Source: an uncultured beta proteobacterium (GTDB taxonomy: Bacteria; Pseudomonadota; Gammaproteobacteria; Burkholderiales; SG8-39). From it: 20,144 nt of DNA. Every line of letters begins with the position of its first letter. Position 1 is the first letter of the stretch. Position numbers and translations under genes: made by a program. The notes beneath the pieces are model-generated. The model saw only the letters and a list, made by a program, of their open reading frames with translations. It was not told the origin of the DNA and did no database searches. This document shows positions 6,184-13,143 of this stretch, one piece after another. The stretch is taken from positions 1 to 20,144 of the forward strand of contig CAIPUP010000322.1 of NCBI GenBank assembly GCA_903868285.1, in the 5' to 3' direction.

Positions 6184-8058
6184 ATGAACGCCACCTCAGC
6201 ATCCCCTGCTTCCACCGCTGCAGCGACACCACCACGCCCCAGCGCATTCGAAAAACTGTTTGGCGAATACTTCGACTGTCCGCACTTCCCGGCACGAGTA
6301 CCCTTGCTGCGCGATGGCGTCGAGCGCGAGCGCCATGCGGTCACGATTGTGGGCGGCGGGCCCACCGGCCTGACCCTGGCACTCGGACTGGCTGGCTTCG
6401 CTGTGCGCAGCGTGCTGATCGAATCCGACCCGTCCATTTGCACCGGCAGTCGCGCCGGTGCCTTCACCCGCCGCACGCTGGAGATTCTCGAGCGCGTCGG
6501 CGTGGCGCAGAAGGCCATTGGCAGCGGCCTGGCCTGGTACACCGGCTGGACCTTTCACGGCCAGAAGGAAATCGCCCGGCTGCAGATTCCGCATGACGAA
6601 AATCAGAAATTTCCCCCTGCAATCAGTCAGTTACAGAACCGTATCGAATGGCTGATGGTGCAGGCAGCCGAGCGCAGCGGGCTGATCGACATCCGCTGGC
6701 AGTCGCGGGTCGAGGCCATTACGCAAAGCGACAACAAGGCCGAGCTCAGCATCACCACACCGGCTGGCAATTACCGCCTGCACAGCGACTGGGTGGTGGC
6801 CTGCGATGGCGGACAGAGCACGCTGCGCCGGCTGCTTGACTTGCGCATGGAAGGCGAGCGCCACGCCGGGCGTTACGTCATCATCGATATTCGCGTCGAC
6901 ACCAGCCGCCTGGATGCCGGGCGTCATTGCTGGTTCGGCCCGCCCTCCAATCCCGAGGGCACCATGCTGATGTACAAAAAGCCCGATGGCATGCTGCGCT
7001 TTGACTATCAGCTCGGGCCCGACGAGGATGAAGCCGAGGCGATGCGCGAAGAAGCGGTGTTCGCCACCGTACAGCGGCAACTCGACATGCTGGGCATAGA
7101 CAGCCCGTGGCAGCCGGTCTGGATGACGCTGTACCGCGCCAGCGCCATGACCCTGCCGGCCTACCTGCATGGCCAGGTGCTGTTCGCTGGCGATGCCGCG
7201 CATCTGGTGCCGATCTTCGGCGTACGCGGCATGAACTCGGCGCTGGAGGATGCCCACAACCTGGCCTGGAAGCTGGCCTTCGTGCAACGCGGCCTGGCCA
7301 CGCGCCATCTGCTGCAAAGCTATTCCAGCGAGCGCGTTGGCGCTGCACGTTTCAATATGCTGCATGGTTCGCGCGGGGCACGCTTCATGTCACCACCCAG
7401 CGCAGCGGAAAAAATCTTGCGTGATGCAGTGCTGCAATTGAGCGGACGTATTCCCGCCATGGCGCAACTGGTGAATCCGCGCCAGCATGCGGCTGCGGTG
7501 TTGGACGATTCGCCGCTGAATGCGACCGTCGAATCCACTGCTGATGGCGTAAGCAGCGATTTCGTTGCCGGCCCCATACCCGGCGCGGTGCTGACCGAAT
7601 GCCCGCTGCGGCTGCATGATGCGCCGGACGCAATTCGGCCAGACGCAATTCGGCAAGGCTATGTCACCGACCTGCTCGGGCCCTGGATCAGCGTGCTGCT
7701 GTTCTCAGCCAATGGCAAGCTGCCCGTGGCCTTGCTGCAAGCCGCACAGCAGGCTGCCCATACCCTGCCGCTGCGACTGGCGCTGATCACGCGTAACCCG
7801 CCTGCCAGCAAGGTGACCGACACCGCATCAACGTTGTCGGCCGAGGCCGTTCTTCAATACGCCTACGATCCCGCGGGCAAACTGTTCGCGCTGTATGGCG
7901 CAACGGTGGGTAACAGCCCTGCGACAGAGCCAAGCCTCACGGTCTACGTGGTGCGCCCGGATGGCCATGTCTGTGCGCGCTGGCATCAGTCGTCGGAGGC
8001 AGACGGCAGCGTATTGCAACAGGCGCTGCGCCGCTTATGCGGTGTAGCGGCAGCCTAG
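6184..8058 (+). CDS. FAD-dependent aromatic monooxygenase (group A, MhpA/phenol-hydroxylase-like)
   Basis: This 624-residue flavoprotein should use NAD(P)H and O2 to hydroxylate an aromatic ring. The Rossmann FAD motif VGGGPTGLTLALGLAG (GxGxxG at 57-62) ends with the ribose-binding acid Glu80; the DG motif WVVACDGG is at 203-210 and the GD motif LFAGDAAHLVPIFG at 333-346, followed by GMNSALEDAHNLAWKLA. Residues ~505-615 look like the thioredoxin-fold C-terminal domain of phenol hydroxylase/MhpA relatives, with VYVVRPDGHVCARWHQ near the end. About 50 residues precede the Rossmann fold, as in MhpA-like members. Residues 482-491 repeat DAIRP/DAIRQ because of a 15-bp duplication. Divergent placement next to an HGD-family enzyme suggests that it makes a para-dihydroxylated ring for that dioxygenase, for example by hydroxylating a hydroxyphenylacetate-like compound; the substrate is inference. 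The ATG at 6184 has no clear ribosome-binding site. Confidence 0.92.
   Translation: MNATSASPASTAAATPPRPSAFEKLFGEYFDCPHFPARVPLLRDGVERERHAVTIVGGGPTGLTLALGLAGFAVRSVLIESDPSICTGSRAGAFTRRTLEILERVGVAQKAIGSGLAWYTGWTFHGQKEIARLQIPHDENQKFPPAISQLQNRIEWLMVQAAERSGLIDIRWQSRVEAITQSDNKAELSITTPAGNYRLHSDWVVACDGGQSTLRRLLDLRMEGERHAGRYVIIDIRVDTSRLDAGRHCWFGPPSNPEGTMLMYKKPDGMLRFDYQLGPDEDEAEAMREEAVFATVQRQLDMLGIDSPWQPVWMTLYRASAMTLPAYLHGQVLFAGDAAHLVPIFGVRGMNSALEDAHNLAWKLAFVQRGLATRHLLQSYSSERVGAARFNMLHGSRGARFMSPPSAAEKILRDAVLQLSGRIPAMAQLVNPRQHAAAVLDDSPLNATVESTADGVSSDFVAGPIPGAVLTECPLRLHDAPDAIRPDAIRQGYVTDLLGPWISVLLFSANGKLPVALLQAAQQAAHTLPLRLALITRNPPASKVTDTASTLSAEAVLQYAYDPAGKLFALYGATVGNSPATEPSLTVYVVRPDGHVCARWHQSSEADGSVLQQALRRLCGVAAA
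7627..7656 (+). repeat. 15-bp in-frame direct duplication in the monooxygenase gene
   Basis: The units gacgcaattcggcca (7627-7641) and gacgcaattcggcaa (7642-7656) differ at one base and produce consecutive DAIRP and DAIRQ. They lie in the variable linker before the C-terminal domain, where length change is likely tolerated. Confidence 0.85.
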
Positions 8059-8090
8059 ACTCTGGTACTTGGCGACCTGTTTACCGCCGC

Positions 8091-10592
8091 TTATTTTTTC
8101 AAGCGGGCAAAAGCCAGCGCCATCGCGCTCTCGGGCTTGGCCGGGGATGACGACGCGGAAGCATTGGTGCGACCGCCGTTGCGGCCCGGATTGCGCCCGC
8201 CATCGCGCCCGCCATCACGCCCGCCATCACGCCCGCCGTCGCGGCGCTGCTCACGTCGAGGATCGGCAGCCGAATTCGCCGTAGCCTCGCGTGGCGCACG
8301 CTGCGCGCTCTGCCCTGGTACATCGTCCAGGCGCATGCTGAGTGCAATGCGCTGACGTTTCACATCCACTTCCATCACCTTCACTTGCACGATCTGTCCG
8401 GGCTTGACCAGCTCATGCGGGTCTTTGACAAAGCGTTTGGACAGTGCCGAGACATGCACCAGCCCGTCCTGATGCACACCGATATCGACAAAGGCACCGA
8501 AGGCGGCAACGTTGGTCACCACGCCTTCCAGAATCATGTCGGGGCGCAAGTCGGACAATGACTCGACGCCGTCCTTGAAACTTGCGGTCTTGAATTCCGG
8601 ACGCGGATCGCGGCCGGGCTTTTCCAGCTCGCTGAGAATGTCGCGCACTGTCGGCAGACCAAAGCGCTCATCGGTGAAATCACTCGCCGCCACATTCAGC
8701 AAGGCGCCACCCTGTCCCATCACCTCGCCGATACCCTTGCCGATACGCGCCAGAATGCGCTCCACCACCGGATAGGCTTCCGGATGTACCGCCGAACGAT
8801 CCAGCGGATTGGCCTCGGCATCGTCGCTGCGTATGCGCAGAAAACCCGCCGCCTGCTCGAAGGTCTTGTCACCCAGGCGTGGCACCTTGCGCAAGGCCAT
8901 GCGATTCGGGAACGGCCCGTTGGCATCACGGAAGTCAACGATGTTGCGCGCCAGCGTGGCATTCAGCCCTGACACCCTGGCCAGCAAGGGTACCGATGCG
9001 GTGTTCAGATCAACCCCGACCGCATTGACGCAATCCTCCACCGTGCCATCCAGCGCCCGCGCCAATCCCTGCTGATTCACATCATGCTGATACTGTCCCA
9101 CGCCGATAGCCTTGGGATCTATCTTCACCAGTTCAGCCAGCGGGTCTTGTAACCGGCGTGCAATCGACACCGCACCGCGCAGACTGACATCCAGATCGGG
9201 AAACTCGCGCGCGGCAAATTCCGAAGCGGAATACACCGAGGCTCCGGCCTCGCTCACCACGATCTTGCTCAGCGCCATGTCCGGCTTGTTCTGCTGCACC
9301 AGCTTGATCAGCTCGATGGCCAGCTTGTCGCTTTCGCGACTGGCCGTGCCATTGCCGATGGCAATCAGTTCCACCTTGTGCTGCACCGTCATGCGCGCCA
9401 GCGTTGCCAGCGCACCCTGCCAGTCATTGCGCGGCTGATGCGGATAGATGGTGGCGGTCTCCAGCAATTTGCCGGTGGCATCCACCACCGCCACCTTGCA
9501 ACCGGTACGCAAGCCCGGATCGAGACCCAGTACCGCCTTCGGGCCGGCCGGTGCAGCCAGCAATAGTTCGCGCAAATTGCGCGCGAAAATCTTGATTGCC
9601 TCGCTCTCGGCTTCGCTGCGCAGCTGCATCATCAGTTCGGTCGACAGATGCAGCGAGGCCTTGACGCGCCAGGTGAAGCGGCAGACATCGAACAGCCAGT
9701 CGTCCGCAGCACGGCCCTTGCGCTCAATGCCGACATGCGCGGCGATGGTGGCGACACAGGGATGCGGATCGGCAGCTTCCAGTTCCTCGCCCAGCCCCAG
9801 GCTGACGCTCAGTACACCCAGCGAGCGGCCCCGAAACAGCGCCAGCGCCCGATGCGAGGGAATACCGCGCAAGGGTTCGCTGTAGGCGTAGTAGTCACGG
9901 AATTTTTCTTCTTCTGCCTGTTCCTTGCCCGCCACCACGCTGGATGTCACGATGCCCTGCTCCTGCAAGCGCGCGCGCAACTTGGCCAGTAGCGGTGCCG
10001 TTTCGGCAAAGCGCTCGGACAGAATGTCGCGCGCACCTTCCAGTGCTGCTTTCACATCCGGCACATTGATGGCCTCGACGCCTTCACTGGCTGCCACCAC
10101 CTTGATGTAGGCCTTGGCTTCTTGCTGCGGATCGAGCTGCGGATTGCCGAACAAGGCATCGGCCAGCGGCTCCAGACCGGCCTCGCGCGCGATCTGGGCA
10201 CGGGTGCGACGACGCGGCTTGTACGGCAGGTAAAGGTCTTCCAGCAACTGTTTGGTTTGCGCCGCATCGATCTGCCCGCGCAACGCATCGGTGAGCTTGC
10301 CCTGCTCTGCAATGGAAGCCAGGATGGCGGCGCGACGTTGCTCGAGTTCGCGCAGATAGGCCAGACGTTCTTCCAGGTTGCGCAACTGCGTGTCGTCGAG
10401 GTTGCCGGTCTGCTCCTTGCGATAGCGTGCAATGAAGGGAACGCTGGAACCTTCATCCAGCAAGGCAACGGTGGCACTGATCTGTTGCGGCTTGACCGCC
10501 AGCTCGGTGGCGATGCATTGAATGATCTTGGGCAGTGCAAGTTCGAGAACAGCAGAAGACATAGAAGCAGAAGACATAGAAGCCGCAGACAT
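8091..10592 (-). CDS. tex: Tex, S1-domain RNA-binding transcription accessory protein
   Basis: This 833-residue cytosolic protein matches Tex, a conserved nucleic-acid-binding protein implicated in transcription and stress tolerance. Domain order is canonical: Tex N-terminal helical region (with the hallmark VPFIARYRKEQTGNLDDTQLR, ~43-63), YqgF/RNase H-like domain starting AVLGLDPGLRTGCKVAVVD (~350), helix-hairpin-helix region (GVDLNTASVPLLARVSGLN ... VPRLGDKTFEQAAGFLRI), and an S1 domain (GVVTNVAAFGAFVDIGVHQDGLVHVSAL to RIALSMRL). A low-complexity C-terminal tail with four RDGG-type repeats adds positive charge. Three tandem 15-bp units supply in-frame ATGs at 10592, 10577 and 10562, none with a Shine-Dalgarno sequence; I list the outermost, but family alignment also fits 10562. 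The frame is open to 10673, but that part overlaps the presumed promoter and does not look coding. Confidence 0.95.
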   Translation of the reverse strand: MSAASMSSASMSSAVLELALPKIIQCIATELAVKPQQISATVALLDEGSSVPFIARYRKEQTGNLDDTQLRNLEERLAYLRELEQRRAAILASIAEQGKLTDALRGQIDAAQTKQLLEDLYLPYKPRRRTRAQIAREAGLEPLADALFGNPQLDPQQEAKAYIKVVAASEGVEAINVPDVKAALEGARDILSERFAETAPLLAKLRARLQEQGIVTSSVVAGKEQAEEEKFRDYYAYSEPLRGIPSHRALALFRGRSLGVLSVSLGLGEELEAADPHPCVATIAAHVGIERKGRAADDWLFDVCRFTWRVKASLHLSTELMMQLRSEAESEAIKIFARNLRELLLAAPAGPKAVLGLDPGLRTGCKVAVVDATGKLLETATIYPHQPRNDWQGALATLARMTVQHKVELIAIGNGTASRESDKLAIELIKLVQQNKPDMALSKIVVSEAGASVYSASEFAAREFPDLDVSLRGAVSIARRLQDPLAELVKIDPKAIGVGQYQHDVNQQGLARALDGTVEDCVNAVGVDLNTASVPLLARVSGLNATLARNIVDFRDANGPFPNRMALRKVPRLGDKTFEQAAGFLRIRSDDAEANPLDRSAVHPEAYPVVERILARIGKGIGEVMGQGGALLNVAASDFTDERFGLPTVRDILSELEKPGRDPRPEFKTASFKDGVESLSDLRPDMILEGVVTNVAAFGAFVDIGVHQDGLVHVSALSKRFVKDPHELVKPGQIVQVKVMEVDVKRQRIALSMRLDDVPGQSAQRAPREATANSAADPRREQRRDGGRDGGRDGGRDGGRNPGRNGGRTNASASSSPAKPESAMALAFARLKK
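8194..8241. repeat. 12-bp tandem repeat (4 copies) encoding the RDGG tail of Tex
   Basis: Units of cgcccgccatcR or close variants lie at 8194-8205, 8206-8217, 8218-8229 and 8230-8241. On the coding strand each gives R-D-G-G (with GGR continuing into the flanks). Copy number could change without a frameshift. Confidence 0.9.
10548..10592. repeat. 15-bp tandem repeat (3 copies) carrying three start codons of tex
   Basis: On the coding (minus) strand the sequence runs atgtctgcggcttct, atgtcttctgcttct, atgtcttctgctgtt. Each unit begins with an in-frame ATG and encodes M-S-(A/S)-A-(S/V). The arrangement gives three possible translation starts 15 nt apart. Confidence 0.85.
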
Positions 10593-10675
10593 AAAGAGTG
10601 ACGTATTTGATACGATGAAGCGAGACCGGGGTGCGCAGAAAGTCACGCAATCAGTGAGTGGTGCAGAAGGCATCG

Positions 10676-10681
10676 ATTATA
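10676..10681 (-). promoter_or_regulatory. Putative -10 element for tex
   Basis: A perfect TATAAT is present on the minus strand, giving a likely transcription start about 77 nt upstream of the outermost tex ATG. No good -35 hexamer is found 16-18 bp upstream, so the call rests on the -10 alone. Confidence 0.45.
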
Positions 10682-10740
10682 GGCAAGCCACCCAGCCGCA
10701 AACCCGAATCAACGCATAAACCATCCCGCAAGGACCACCC

Positions 10741-11352
10741 ATGAACAAGCTCGACCGACTGCGCGACTACATCACCGACATGACGCAACTGGTCAGCGTC
10801 GCCGAAGCCGACGAGGCGCGCATTTTTCGGGACGGCGAGCCCCTGCTGTCGCGACTGGTATCGCATGACGATTGGCTGCCCGAGGCGTTTGCCCAGTCCT
10901 CGAACGAAACCTATCGCCAGTACCTGCTGTGGTGCGATCCGATGGAGCGCTTCTCGGTGGTGAGTTTCGTCTGGGGTCCCGGACAGAAAACACCCATTCA
11001 TGACCACACCGTCTGGGGCATGGTCGGCATGATGCGCGGCCAGGAACTGTGCGAGGAATATGCCGTGCCAGCACCCGGCCGGGCGATGCAAAAAGCCGGC
11101 GAGCATGCGGTTAAGCCGGGTCAGGTCGACAAGGTGTCACCCAGCATCGGTGACATTCATGTGGTGTCCAATGGGCTCAAGGATCGGGCCTCGATCAGCA
11201 TTCATGTCTATGGCGCGAATATCGGTGCGGTTGCCCGGCACACCTTCGATGGCAACGATGGTCACAGCAAGCCCTTTGTCTCGGGCTACAGCAACAGCGT
11301 CATCCCCAATCTGTGGGATCGCTCGGCCGATGTGCGGGCGCGTTTGTCGTGA
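10741..11352 (+). CDS. Gln-type thiol dioxygenase (3-mercaptopropionate/cysteine dioxygenase family)
   Basis: This 203-residue cupin adds O2 to a thiol to give a sulfinate. The three-His iron site is visible: His87 and His89 in TPIHDHTVWG and His140 in GDIHVVSNG. The Ser-His-Tyr network is conserved as S153-I-H155-V-Y157. The position that is Arg60 in mammalian cysteine dioxygenase is Gln60 here (ETYRQYLLW), the signature of bacterial Gln-type enzymes such as 3-mercaptopropionate dioxygenase, so 3-mercaptopropionate is a likelier substrate than cysteine. No cysteine follows the HDH motif, so the Cys-Tyr crosslink of mammalian enzymes is absent. AAGGA stands about 6 nt before the ATG. The stop overlaps the GTG start of the next gene by 4 nt. 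The gene is divergent from tex across 148 nt. Confidence 0.92.
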   Translation: MNKLDRLRDYITDMTQLVSVAEADEARIFRDGEPLLSRLVSHDDWLPEAFAQSSNETYRQYLLWCDPMERFSVVSFVWGPGQKTPIHDHTVWGMVGMMRGQELCEEYAVPAPGRAMQKAGEHAVKPGQVDKVSPSIGDIHVVSNGLKDRASISIHVYGANIGAVARHTFDGNDGHSKPFVSGYSNSVIPNLWDRSADVRARLS

Positions 11353-12095
11353 GTCAGGATCAAGCCCAGTCGTCATCCGCACCGCTGCTGATGCAACAGC
11401 AAGACAGCCTTTGCCAGCTCACGCTGAACCGGTCCGCGCGCGCCAACGCGCTGGATGTCAGCCTGACCGAAGCACTGCTGCAGGCGCTGCAGCAATGTGC
11501 CCACAACGGCACACGGCTGCTGGTGCTGCGCGGTGCCGGCAAGAATTTCTGCGGCGGCTTTGATCTGTCGGATTCCGACGCCGCGGGCGAAGGTGAGCTG
11601 CTGCGACGCTTTGTGCGTATCGAGCAAGTGCTGCAAGCACTATGGCATGCGCCCTACGCGGTACTGGCGCTGGCACAGGGGCGCAATGCCGGTGCCGGAA
11701 CCGATCTGTTTTTAGCTGCCGGACTGCGCGTGTGCAGCAGTGATGCGGCGTTTCGCATGCCGGGTCTGCGCTTTGGTCTGCAGCTTGGAACACGCCGGCT
11801 GCAGGCCCGTGTGGGCAGCGATACGGCGCGCGATCTGCTGTGCGACAGCCGTCAGATTGCCGCCAGCGAAGCGCTGCAATGCGGCTTCGTCAATCGCATG
11901 GTCGAACCCACTGCATGGGATGCCCTGATCGCGCAGGAATTGGCGCGCGCCAGCGCCCTCAGCCCACAGGCTCAGCAGCGCATGCTGGCTGCCACAGCAC
12001 CCGACAGCCGCGCCATCGACATGGCCGATCTGGTGGCCTCGGCTGCCGAGCCAGGCCTGGTGCAGCGGATTGCGCGCTACAAGGCCGGAGGCTAG
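11349..12095 (+). CDS. Crotonase-fold (enoyl-CoA hydratase/isomerase family) protein with non-canonical active site
   Basis: This 248-residue protein starts at GTG 11349, forming a GTGA overlap with the thiol dioxygenase stop, a classic sign of translational coupling. The crotonase fold is shown by LTLNRSARANALD (CoA-binding N-terminus), the oxyanion-hole segments KNFCGGFDLS (65-74) and GRNAGAGTDLFLAAGLRV (111-128), and the FRMPGLRFGLQLGTRRL stretch. Where rat enoyl-CoA hydratase has Glu144 (GGGCE) and Glu164 (QPE), exactly 20 residues apart, this protein has Asp119 and Gly139, also 20 apart. Water addition to an enoyl-CoA by the usual mechanism is therefore doubtful; isomerase, hydrolase, decarboxylase or another crotonase chemistry is possible. 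Its pairing with a thiol dioxygenase suggests a role on a sulfinate- or thiol-derived acyl-CoA, which is inference. Confidence 0.88.
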   Translation: MSQDQAQSSSAPLLMQQQDSLCQLTLNRSARANALDVSLTEALLQALQQCAHNGTRLLVLRGAGKNFCGGFDLSDSDAAGEGELLRRFVRIEQVLQALWHAPYAVLALAQGRNAGAGTDLFLAAGLRVCSSDAAFRMPGLRFGLQLGTRRLQARVGSDTARDLLCDSRQIAASEALQCGFVNRMVEPTAWDALIAQELARASALSPQAQQRMLAATAPDSRAIDMADLVASAAEPGLVQRIARYKAGG

Positions 12096-12098
12096 TAA

Positions 12099-12136
12099 GG
12101 CTGGGCGCTAATGCCGATGAGGCCGTGCGCTCAGCC
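12099..12136. terminator. Possible bidirectional terminator hairpin between convergent genes
   Basis: The arms ggctgggcgc (12099-12108) and gcgctcagcc (12127-12136) pair over 10 bp with one G-U, around an 18-nt loop, in the 35-nt gap between the crotonase and epimerase genes and reaching into the latter's last codons. No T-tract follows, so termination strength is uncertain. Confidence 0.35.
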
Positions 12137-13087
12137 CCGGCTTTGCAACCACTGCGCCATGTCTGCCACCGCTGCCGGCATCTGGAATTGCGGCACAAAA
12201 CCCAGATGCGTCTTGGCTGCCGACAAATCGGAGGCGTAGCGGTTGTCCTGCATTGCCGGTGATCCGTCGGCCGGCTTGTTGACGCGTGCCTTCGCCCCTG
12301 GCACCGCCGCTTGCAAGGCGGCCAGCATCTCCGCCGGGCCATTGAGCTGACCCATGGTCATGTTGAACACACGCTGGCTCAGCGCGCCGGCACGCAACGC
12401 CAGTACCGTGCCCATGGCGGCATCCTTGGAGTACACCCACTCCATGCGACTAGGTGGCAGCAACGCCTCCTCGCCACGCAACGCCGCCTGCAGCATGCTG
12501 CGAAACACATTGCTCGGGCCGCCGCCACCGGCCCCACCCCAGGGACCGGCCACCGCGCCATAGCGCACCGCGACGAAATCCACGCCAAACCAGCGCGCGT
12601 AATTCAGGCCGATGTTCTCCACCGCCTGCTTGCAGGCCGAGTAGATGCTGATCGGCCGGGCATAGGCATCCTCGCGTGCCGGATCGCCCTTGCCCTCGCC
12701 GCCTTCGATGTGATGGTTCAGCACGTTGGAGCTGGCCACCACCACCCGCTTCACCCCCAGCACCCGCGCCGCTTCCAGCACATTGGCCGTACCCATGATG
12801 TTGAGCTGGATCGAGGCATAAGGGTCTTTCTGCGCGCCGATGGTCAGCATGGGATTGGCAGCCATATGCACGATGGCGCTGATGTCGTGATCGCGTATGG
12901 CCTGGGTGAGCGAGAACGGCTGCAGTACGTCGCCCTCGATCAGCTTCACTTTCGACAGATCGACGATCTCGCCCAGCGCCGCCGGCTGTGGTGCGCGATC
13001 GAGCAGCACTGGCGTCTCGCCGTCCTGCACCAGGATGCGTGCGATCTGTGAACCCACCAGGCCTGCACCGATGATCAAAACCGCCAT
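12131..13087 (-). CDS. NAD(P)-dependent epimerase/dehydratase (extended SDR)
   Basis: This 318-residue protein is an extended short-chain dehydrogenase/reductase. The N-terminal nucleotide motif IIGAGLVGSQIA (residues 5-16) matches GxxGxxG, Asp30 at the end of the second strand (VLLD) favours NAD(H), EGDV follows at 51-54, HMAANP at 74-79 is the usual fourth-strand motif, Ser119/Ser120 precede the catalytic pair, and Tyr149-x3-Lys153 (IYSACK) completes the active site. These enzymes act on nucleotide sugars or other hydroxy/keto substrates; the substrate here cannot be assigned. A GGGGAG sequence about 7 nt upstream supports the ATG at 13087. It lies 56 nt downstream of dnaB on the same strand but probably has its own control region. 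Confidence 0.9.
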   Translation of the reverse strand: MAVLIIGAGLVGSQIARILVQDGETPVLLDRAPQPAALGEIVDLSKVKLIEGDVLQPFSLTQAIRDHDISAIVHMAANPMLTIGAQKDPYASIQLNIMGTANVLEAARVLGVKRVVVASSNVLNHHIEGGEGKGDPAREDAYARPISIYSACKQAVENIGLNYARWFGVDFVAVRYGAVAGPWGGAGGGGPSNVFRSMLQAALRGEEALLPPSRMEWVYSKDAAMGTVLALRAGALSQRVFNMTMGQLNGPAEMLAALQAAVPGAKARVNKPADGSPAMQDNRYASDLSAAKTHLGFVPQFQMPAAVADMAQWLQSRG

Positions 13088-13106
13088 GCTCTGCTCCCCG
13101 ACTGAT

Positions 13107-13116
13107 GTTACGTAAC
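13107..13116. promoter_or_regulatory. Perfect 10-bp palindrome upstream of the epimerase gene
   Basis: GTTACGTAAC lies about 20 nt before the epimerase ATG, in an AT-rich 56-nt gap after dnaB. The AT-rich tract next to it (13117-13142) could hold a promoter reading into the epimerase gene, with the palindrome as operator. No promoter hexamers are convincing. Confidence 0.35.
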
Positions 13117-13143
13117 TTATTGTTTTTAAACGATTTTTTAATT

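Noticed and set aside
8087..8106. Hairpin ccgctt/aagcgg with a T-rich loop at the end of tex
   Set aside because: The T run is in the loop rather than after the stem, and the sequence is the Lys-Lys-stop end of tex, so it is not a credible terminator.
12311..13051. 246-codon open frame opposite the epimerase
   Set aside because: It is an antisense frame with His/Arg-rich composition; the epimerase carries all SDR motifs.
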